A DNA stretch of 64,000 nt from Falciphora oryzae. Its lineage: Eukaryota; Ascomycota; Sordariomycetes; Magnaporthales; Magnaporthaceae. Every line of letters starts with the position of its first letter. The stretch's first letter is position 1. The DNA is taken from NCBI GenBank assembly GCA_000733355.1, contig JNVV01000041.1, positions 76,201-140,200 on the forward strand. The letters run 5' to 3'. Shown here in pieces: positions 57,379-64,000 of the stretch. The translations under genes were made by a program, and so were the position numbers. The notes under the pieces are model-generated. The model saw only the letters and a list, made by a program, of their open reading frames with translations. It made no database searches and had not been told where the DNA came from.

Positions 57379-58149
57379 CTATGTCGCCTTCTTCTTCATA
57401 AGAGCAGCCCTCTCCTCGACCATCTTAGACATCGCCGCCCCATTGTCCGTGCCCAGCCCCGCGAACCCAGCCGCCACGCCTTTCCTGTCCTCCTCGCCCA
57501 TCTCCTGGCTCATCTTCCACTTGCCCTCCAGCCGCTCGACCCTGATCTCGATGCCGATGATGTTCTTGCTCAGCAGCTCAATGTACCTTTCTGGCGCGTC
57601 CGAGACCTTCCAGGGCGCCGCCGCGTGGCCCGCGACGTGCGCCTCGGCGTGCCGCGACAGGTCGTCGACCTGGCGGCGTAGGAAAGCCGCCGTCTCCGGG
57701 TCCGAAGCGTCGCAAAAGACGCGCGCCTTGCCCCACGCCTGTACTGCTGCGTAGTTCCACGTCGGCACCACCTTGCCCGTCGCCGGCTTGGTCGCCACGT
57801 AGAACTGGGGCCGCACGTAGGCGTGGTCCGCCGCCGTGAAGAGGACGCTGACGTCGGCCTCGACGGCGCCGTTGCCCGGTCGGCCTTCGCTGCCGCTGCT
57901 GCCGGGTGAGGCGGCCTCGGCCAGGGCCTTGCTGTGCGGGTTCATGCGTGCGAGGTGGCCGCGGAGCGTGCCCGGGTCGGCCTCGTCGTCTTCGTTGGCT
58001 ACGTCCAGGACCCATGGTAGGTGCGTGCACTGGATCGTCGGATGGTTGGGCGACGGCAGTGCTGTGACTAGAACCCCCAAGGGGTTGTCCCTGATGAGCT
58101 GCCGCAGGGTCGGCACATGGGGCTCGACGTGCTTAGGATGGAGATGCAT
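57379..58149 (-). CDS. PaiB-type FMN-binding split-barrel protein
   Basis: The ATG at 58149 gives MHLHPKHVEPHVPTLRQLI, the standard start of the PaiB/FMN_bind_2 family, and 256 aa in all. A longer in-frame extension upstream lacks family sequence, and a TATA-like box lies about 92-100 nt before this ATG, so this start is preferred. Conserved blocks are NPLGVLVT, THLPWVLD, LRGHLARMNP, VLFTAADHAYVRPQFY, VPTWNYAAVQAWGKARV and NIIGIEIRVERLEGKWKMSQ. Members bind FMN in a split barrel. Bacillus PaiB is a regulator of sporulation and protease genes, while fungal members are uncharacterised. Length and motifs are complete. Confidence 0.9.
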   Translation of the reverse strand: MHLHPKHVEPHVPTLRQLIRDNPLGVLVTALPSPNHPTIQCTHLPWVLDVANEDDEADPGTLRGHLARMNPHSKALAEAASPGSSGSEGRPGNGAVEADVSVLFTAADHAYVRPQFYVATKPATGKVVPTWNYAAVQAWGKARVFCDASDPETAAFLRRQVDDLSRHAEAHVAGHAAAPWKVSDAPERYIELLSKNIIGIEIRVERLEGKWKMSQEMGEEDRKGVAAGFAGLGTDNGAAMSKMVEERAALMKKKAT

Positions 58150-58744
58150 GGTCTTGGACTGGCGATCGGTCTGCGGACGTGTCGACCTCTGATCTCGCTC
58201 CCAGTCTAAGCTGGGGAGCCACTTGGCGTAGCGAGAGGGCTTATTATAACCTTTCGGCGGCTGCGGCAGTCTTCCATCGCCAGCCACGGGTGACTCGTAC
58301 GAGTCTAAATCTGGGCATATCCGCGCAAGACGATCTGTAGTTGGCTCCGAGTCTGCTCGGTGACGGAGCACGCCGCGTGTGGACTTGCTTGATTGAGTCT
58401 GGCCGCACTCCCATCTGTGACTGACTCTTTGGAATCAGTCGATGCAACGAATCTAATATGTCGTTTGCCATTGGCTCGGGGTTTGAGGGAGTATCTATTG
58501 GGTAATACGCAATACGCGCATGCGGAGTGTACAGAGTAGACAGGGGAGCCAAACGCTATCTCGACACTACTGAGGTATTATCTGCCTGGGAATCTACTAG
58601 CAAACACCGTACGGGTGGTGGTGACACCAAGATGCAGTCCACCCTGTATTATTAATTACCGCCACACTCTTGGTCTCTCCCTCCGATGCCGGGGCCGGAG
58701 CGTCGATGACAATATGCAGCCCTCAGCAAGAGTATGGCATTCCA
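58150..58744. other. Spacer with PaiB-like promoter
   Basis: A TATA-like TTATAATAA (complement of 58241-58249) serves the PaiB-like gene. The remainder is A/T-richer and fits the 3' UTR of the eqolisin-type gene. Nothing else recognised. Confidence 0.45.
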
Positions 58745-59653
58745 CTAGGCGGTCCCGTACGTCCTCTTGCACACCAGCTCGGCGCCCGTCCGCGAGCAGT
58801 CGGTGAGCCGGCCTCCTTGCTGGTCCTGGTTGATGTCGACGAGGACCGCCGTGTCCATGTCGACGCACGGCGGCGTACCGCCGCTCTCGCACGCCGATGT
58901 CACGGCCATGTCGGAGAAGGTGGCGTTGTCAAAGTCGACGAGCGGCACGGGTAGCCCGACCGACTGCTCCAGCACAAAGTCCTCGACCAGCCACGACGCC
59001 TCGCTGCGGCACAGCTTGCCCGCGGCCCCGGCGTCGTCAAACGTCTGCGTCGCCTGCAGGCCCGTCGACAGGTTCTCAAACGTCACGCTGACGCTGACGC
59101 TGCCGGTGCCGTTGGTGGCGGCCTTGGGCGCCTTGGCAGTCACCCGCACCACGTCGCCCGGCTCGGCGTCGAGCGGGCCCGCGAAGTCGACGGACCGGCC
59201 GGGGGCGAGCTGGTACCAGGCGTTGTACGACGTGCCCTCGGGGTCCCAGAAGATGTCGACGCCGGCGCGCAGCGACGCCGAGGTGCAGGCGCGGGCGCCG
59301 TCGATGCCGACCCAGAAGGAGGCGCCATACGTGATGGGGTTGTTGCCCGTCGGGCCCCGCGTCGGCTGCCGCGCCTCGGGGACCCGGAACGTGCCCGTCG
59401 CCGACACGATGTTGCGCGCCGAGACCGTGGCGCCGCCGATGACTGATTGTTGCTGCTGCTGCTCCTCGTTGGCGGATGTGGCGGCGGCAGAGAACTTGGC
59501 GCTCTTGAGTGCCGGGCTGTTGTTGGCCTGCTGCGGCCTCAGCGTCCGCGCCACCTGGTGCTTCTCGGGCCGGTGCTGCGAGTAGCTCTTGAGCATGTTG
59601 GCGCTCGCCCCGGCGGCGCCCAGGGCGGCGGTGACAATGACGATGAACTTCAT
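58745..59653 (-). CDS. G1-family (eqolisin) peptidase-like protein, catalytic Gln replaced
   Basis: One exon from the ATG at 59653 encodes 302 aa. Residues 1-18 form a signal peptide (MKFIVIVTAALGAAGASA). A propeptide follows with a Gln run (EEQQQQQ, 64-69). The mature part shows FWVGIDG (113-119), LRAGVDIFW (128-136), TSYNAWYQL, VSVTFENLSTG and ASWLVEDF (219-226). In active eqolisins such as aspergillopepsin II the second block is LQ(T/A)GVD with the catalytic Gln. Here it is Arg129 (CGC codon). The catalytic Glu (E224 in VEDF) is kept. The fold is therefore clear, but acid endopeptidase activity is doubtful unless another residue substitutes. Otherwise length and secretion signals are normal. 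Confidence 0.85.
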   Translation of the reverse strand: MKFIVIVTAALGAAGASANMLKSYSQHRPEKHQVARTLRPQQANNSPALKSAKFSAAATSANEEQQQQQSVIGGATVSARNIVSATGTFRVPEARQPTRGPTGNNPITYGASFWVGIDGARACTSASLRAGVDIFWDPEGTSYNAWYQLAPGRSVDFAGPLDAEPGDVVRVTAKAPKAATNGTGSVSVSVTFENLSTGLQATQTFDDAGAAGKLCRSEASWLVEDFVLEQSVGLPVPLVDFDNATFSDMAVTSACESGGTPPCVDMDTAVLVDINQDQQGGRLTDCSRTGAELVCKRTYGTA

Positions 59654-60597
59654 TTTGAGGATGTGCAGTGTGTGGGCCGAGAATGACGAATATCGTGACA
59701 GGTGTAGAAATCGTAGGCGATTCAAACGAGCGACTGTGGTTCGGAGAGAGAGAATCGGGGACAAGATAAAAAGCCACGAATGACGGGAAGAATGGCACTG
59801 CTGCTAAAAGCAAACTGGAGAGAGAGGGAGAGAGAGAGCGAGGGCAATAAAGCCAGAGAGCGAGGGATACGCAGCGAATCACTTTAGCCATCGCTGGGCA
59901 GGATCCACGATCAGCACCTCCTTTAGGACGCGTCTCATCGCACCTGCCGTGTCACCCTGTCTGTCCAACCCGGGCAGGAAACGCCATTTTTTGTTGCATC
60001 GTTACCGCCAGGCACTCGTGGCAAACACGAGATCTTCAGGGGCCACAGAATGCACCCCGACCGCAGGCACCCGTTCTCCGCAGTAGATCAACGCGCAGTA
60101 GATCAACGATACACGCCATGTGGGCCCTGCCGCTGGCCGGTTGCAGTGCTAGGCGATGGTGCTGTGGGTATGTGGGTGGTTGGATGTTGATACGACGTTG
60201 CCATCCACCGCGGCACGGCGGCCAAATAGAAACCTGCACTCGCCCACGACAAAAAAAACGAGACTGCAATCTGTGTCCCTCCTGTCGGGGAGTACGTTGA
60301 CCGCGATGAACAACGTTAAGAAAACCGCGACTATACATCTTTTCACATTGAAAAAGGCGTGATATTATACTTCACGACTGCTGGTAGTATATAGCCAGGT
60401 TGAACCTTTTATTTCCCATTTGTTTTTTTTTGGAAATACAAAGGGAAAACACTTGGGGCCAAAGTCACTTTGTTTTGTAGTCTCGTTTATTTTGTTGTGG
60501 GGGAGCTGCAGTTCCGACAACGCTAATCGGGCCCCCATTACCCCAATTAGTCCTGTAGATTTCCTTTCCCTATTTCCTGTGTTGAAGTCGCAGTGGT
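59654..60597. other. Spacer, no gene supported
   Basis: The leader of the eqolisin-type gene holds a (GA)n-like patch (59817-59842, TCTC on the coding strand). A CGCAGTAGATCAACG unit occurs twice near 60076-60107. No RNA gene or intact protein gene is seen. Confidence 0.4.
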
Positions 60598-62884
60598 GTG
60601 GAGATAGATAGCCGCATGTGCTCGAGCATCTGCACCCACCACAGAGTGGCACGGCCAGACCGACACGCCGTCCTTGCACCACATGCCACTGATACCAGAC
60701 CCGACATCACTATCTACCTAGGCGGCCTCGACTTTTACCCCCAAGAGCTCGACTACGGCCACAAGGCCTACATCGACCGACTCGTCACTCGTCGCCAGAC
60801 AACCCTGCGCGCCCTCGAGGCCCTCGAGAAGCGTCGCACGCGGGTACTGTACGAACGGGAGGAGTGGCTCTCGTGGGTCCGCCGGGCCCAGGAGGACGAA
60901 GAGCCGCACGGCGAAAAGGAGCAGAAGCGCATCAAGCTGGAGGCTGCCCTCTGTAAGCGACACTGGCGCGAGCTCGGGACCCGGAGAGGGGGAGACGGCT
61001 GACACCCCGTCTCAGAAGGGCAAGGGCGAGAAGAAGAAAGACGGGAAAAAGAAGGGGACCAAGGGACAAGCCCGGCCAGAGCCCGGCCCTGCTGCCCAGG
61101 CACCGCTCGGCACGGCCGTCGTAACGAAAGAAAACGACCCGGCAAGAGCAATCTCGAAACCAAAGAGGATATCAAGTGACGCCTAAAGAGTGGCGCAACC
61201 AAGGATCTTAGCAACGTCTATGGCCTGACGATGATCGGCACCATTCAGAACCCTACAGCCGACAATATCCCACCCATGCCCGAGGACGAGATCGAGGATA
61301 TGCTGCGGGGCATCTCAGAGATAAAGACCCTGCTGTTCTGCCGCCAGCTATTATCACACGCCACACTCCTCTCCATCGCCCTGCGCTCCAGCAGCGTCGA
61401 GGAGTTCCTGGCGGATCCCCCTCGTCGGTTCGTCTGAGCTCCAAGATCTCCCTCCAGGTCGACAAGCCGGCCCTGTAGGCCCTGCGAGACGCATGCGCCG
61501 ACTTTGCAAGAGGGGACGCCGATGCGGCCGAGGACGGTGTCCTATTCCCCATGGACAAGCAATACCCAGAACACGATGGCGCCATCCAAGGAAATACGCT
61601 CGCCTATCGACCTGTTTGAGGAGTGGCAGCTGCCCAAGGCCATTATGAAGACCGTCGCCGGCTTTACCGACAGGGGATGCAGGACGGACGACGATGAAGA
61701 AGGGCTCGACGAAGAGGACTTTGACGAGGAAGGCGACGATAATGAACACGAATACGTGCTGCAAGAAGAACTCGAAGACGACGACGAGGCCTTCATTTGG
61801 GACCGCCAGTCTGGAAAGACACGACGGGCGAGATAGTGATCGACGTGAACCTGACGCCAGCACAGAAACAGATGCTCGACAGGCTTGCCTGCTTCTCCGA
61901 GCTGGCTGACGCGGACCCTTTCTCTCTCGAGCATAGGGACGAAGGCAAGCTCGAGGTGATGGAGCGCGACCGCAGCTACGTGCTCAAGCAGTCGTCTCAT
62001 CTCGGCGATATCGAGCCGGGAGCACAGGAGAAGCGCGCCCAAGTGATACGGCTGATTGTCGGGATCCAGAGCCAGGAGCCCGAGGAGCCCCTGACCGACT
62101 GGGCTTTGGCTCTGCCTCAAGATTCTGGACCGGCTCGACCTGCATGCGTATTACGACGAGCACCAGCCCGGCGGTTGGAACCCTTGGCCGCACCGCTACA
62201 TTGTGCAGGATGTAACGCAAGCCTTCATCACCATGGCCCTCTTCTTTCCCGACCTGGCCGTCTCCAGGATCGCCACGGGCTACCTCGACACCCAAGGCGG
62301 GCGCTGAGTTCAAGTCACCGCAGCTGTTAGACCCGCTCGCCTGGGCGGCCACGCTTTCCGATCGGAGGGCCTCGCACACCATCCACGAGAAGCCGCACAA
62401 GCTCTGGGCACCGCTCACAGCGCTCGAGAAGGACAAGAGCGACTGCTTCGAGAACCTGGTCCCCATGGAGTGGAGTAAGGTGCTGCGGTCGATTATTGTG
62501 CAGTTTTATAAGTCAGGAGTTATTGTTTTGGAGCACGGCCTGCCCGCGAACCTCCTCAGCGTCGGAAACCAGGCCATAGCGGCCGAGGAGCCGCACCGGC
62601 CCGGTAAGTTGGATATGTTCGTCCAATATCAATGCTGGGACGCGACGCAGCTGCCGCCGTTCTACATCCGACACAAGGACTGGCCCGAGCTGCTGCCCCT
62701 GGCGCAGAGCTTCGCCAACAAGGGCCAGGAGGGGCTGCTTCACCATGCGACCATGGTCACGTTTGCGATGCAGGGGAGGCCGTGGCTGCGCGAGGTTGAT
62801 TTGCGGAAGAGCTTCATCAACATGGACCTGGACCCGGAGGATCCTGCATCGCAGGAATCTGGGGGACCCAAAGGAAGGGAGTAA
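60598..62884 (+). pseudogene. Decayed copy of a long fungal hypothetical protein
   Basis: Pieces in several frames line up in one order. They are ITIYLGGLDFYPQELDYGHK (60706 on) with a charged helix to about 60990; a Lys-rich linker (GKGEKKKDGKKKGTKG) at 61015-61070; GLTMIGTIQNPTADNIPPMP at 61222 on; EIVIDVNLTPAQKQMLDRLA near 61832; and MEWSKVLRSIIVQFYKSGVI from 62468 to the end REVDLRKSFINMDLDP. At least five shifts or stops separate them (for example TAA 61180-61182, TGA 61436-61438, TAG near 61476). An abrupt jump before VTFAMQGRPWLREVDL suggests an internal deletion. The ancestor is a large uncharacterised ascomycete protein family. I know no function for it. Confidence 0.6.
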
Positions 62885-63213
62885 GGAACCGTCCCCTCGG
62901 CGATCCATATCATGTGTAGATAGCCGTCTCTTGCTCCATGGCCAACAGGTGGATTCCTTCCTTCTTCATACATAACAGAGAAACTATTCCCACAAGTTCA
63001 ACGATCGTTATTCATCCTTTTTTGAGGATCTCCGCGCCTAAAAGAGAGACGGTCCTACTAACACAATCCCCAGTACGGATACGGACAAGCTGCCACCTTG
63101 AGACGCCGCGCAAGCGCAGAGTCACAACAACATTTGGCAAATGTTTTGGAAAACTGAATGTTCGTTACATGGACGCGCCCCGCAGAATTATCCGAACGCC
63201 GCCAAGTCCATGC
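62885..63213. other. Short spacer between pseudogene and kinase-like gene
   Basis: About 330 bp, no feature recognised. It contains the 3' UTR of the minus-strand kinase-like gene. Confidence 0.4.
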
Positions 63214-64000
63214 TCAAAGACATTTCGAAACGTGGACGAGGACGGACTGTGGCTCCCGAGCGAGGTTGTCCTTCCCCTCTGGCGACGTCCCGCGCTTCCT
63301 CTTCCGATCTTGGCTGTTGGGGCTGATCGAGGCGGGCGGCTTGCGGATGCAGAGCTTCGATCTCTCAAAGTCCACAATCATAGGGACCCGATCGTAGAGA
63401 ATGTTGCGTGTCTCGGCGTCGCCATGAAGGATGCCCAGCTGATGGATGGCTGTGAAGGCCGCGGCAATGGACGCAGTGGCAAGCGACTTATTGATCTGGC
63501 CGGTGCACTGATGCAAAGGCCGGCCGGCCCAGCTGAGAAGCAGAAGGTGCTTGTAAACACCGCCGTCACAGTAGAAGGGGAGCACCATGTCCAGCGGACC
63601 GAGGCAGACCGGGACGTGCTTCCCTTGGATATGGCGCATCCGGTGGTACATCTTCTCCTCGTGCCTTAAGCGCCGTAGATGGGTCGCCTCTACGCCCTTG
63701 GCGACGAGCGTGTATCCGTAGTCCGAAAGTCGGAGCTTGAAGAGCGACCCGACGGCGCCGGATATGAACAGTGGCACGGCGTCGGCGTCGGGGCCGCGGT
63801 CTCTTGCTAGCTGAGTCCGAAGGAGACGCTGAAACTCGGCTCGGCTGATGTGACTTGATCCGTGGCTCGCAGCGTTGGGGCAAGTCGGGTCGATGGGCTT
63901 GTCGTATGCCAGCCCGAAGAGACATTGGTGGGTGCAATACGGCCTGTCTTGTATTCTCCGCGCTTTGCTTCGCTGCCGCGTTTCACCAGGCTGTTCTCGC
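63214..64000 (-). CDS. Kinase-like protein, 3' part (runs off right edge)
   Basis: The minus-strand frame is open from the window edge to TGA at 63214, about 261 codons. The visible N-terminal part reads RPYCTHQCLFGL and then DPTCPN, a Cys-containing stretch often found before the kinase-like fold in fungal accessory proteins. Next come LFKLRLSDYGYTLVAKGVE (nucleotide-binding strand with Lys) and VCLGPLDM. The catalytic loop is HGDAETRNILYD, with the usual HRD Arg replaced by Gly, and it is followed by MIVDFERS, a DFG-like site with Glu. The C-terminus is basic (DRKRKRGTSPEGK). Asp and Asn of the loop are present, so phosphotransfer is possible but unproven. The family is expanded in many filamentous fungi and its role is unknown. 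Confidence 0.65.
   Translation of the reverse strand, partial: REQPGETRQRSKARRIQDRPYCTHQCLFGLAYDKPIDPTCPNAASHGSSHISRAEFQRLLRTQLARDRGPDADAVPLFISGAVGSLFKLRLSDYGYTLVAKGVEATHLRRLRHEEKMYHRMRHIQGKHVPVCLGPLDMVLPFYCDGGVYKHLLLLSWAGRPLHQCTGQINKSLATASIAAAFTAIHQLGILHGDAETRNILYDRVPMIVDFERSKLCIRKPPASISPNSQDRKRKRGTSPEGKDNLAREPQSVLVHVSKCL

Noticed and set aside
58150..58371. In-frame extension of the PaiB-like protein
   Set aside because: The family starts at MHLHPKH, and a TATA-like box lies inside the proposed extension.
1..64000. tRNA, rRNA and CRISPR arrays
   Set aside because: I looked for T-arm motifs, conserved rRNA stretches and regularly spaced repeats and found none. The tandem arrays have no spacers.

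Overview
The window reads as a 64 kb piece of a filamentous ascomycete genome, probably a GC-rich Sordariomycete. The evidence is short GT-AG introns (about 55-125 nt, a few longer), Zn2Cys6 and SWIRM regulators, a secreted CBM1-bearing chitinase, an AA9 LPMO, an eqolisin-type peptidase, an MCP1 homologue and a Fot1/pogo transposon. Species cannot be fixed from sequence alone. Two runs of N (13117-13137 and 24756-24978) are assembly gaps, and both fall in repeats. Exon coordinates are my own splice-site reading.

Layout. 1-470: 5' end of an unknown minus-strand gene that leaves the window. 0.5-8.6 kb: an accessory, decayed region. It holds a dispersed ~120 bp repeat (one copy as an inverted pair), broken remnants of a bacterial-looking AraC regulator and a VOC/glyoxalase-type gene, and a frameshifted fungal kinase-like pseudogene. 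8.8-11.5 kb: GH18-CBM1 chitinase and a Ser/Gly-rich small protein. 11659-13799: a Fot1/pogo DNA transposon with 43-bp perfect terminal inverted repeats and TA target duplications. Its transposase has one in-frame stop. 14.0-17.9 kb: an F-box-like gene with one amber codon, a 157-bp tandem repeat upstream of it, and an unknown two-exon gene. 19-21.4 kb: a secreted GH36 alpha-galactosidase. 21.7-22.6 kb: two tiny adjacent genes, both starting MPVDQG. 22.6-29 kb: repeat-rich spacer with a 16-bp minisatellite and a 253-bp solo LTR.

29-42.4 kb is the conserved core: a PRM10/ThrE-like membrane protein, an AA9 LPMO, a small coiled-coil protein, MCP1, a C2H2 zinc-finger protein divergent from MCP1, and a five-exon Zn2Cys6 transcription factor. 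An 8.7 kb stretch without recognisable genes then separates the transcription factor from a SWIRM (Fun19-like) gene at 51.0-52.4 kb. Next, all on the minus strand, come an F-box/WD40-like protein, a PaiB-type FMN-binding protein and a G1 (eqolisin) peptidase whose catalytic Gln is Arg. 60.6-64 kb returns to accessory sequence: a broken copy of a fungal hypothetical family and the 3' part of a kinase-like gene that runs off the right edge.

Functional theme. Several genes encode secreted enzymes (chitinase, alpha-galactosidase, LPMO, acid-peptidase-like protein), as expected for a saprotroph or plant-associated fungus. They are scattered singletons rather than a cluster. No secondary-metabolite cluster, rRNA, tRNA or CRISPR array was recognised. 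The most unusual content is the decayed bacterial-type AraC/VOC segment at 3.9-4.7 kb.
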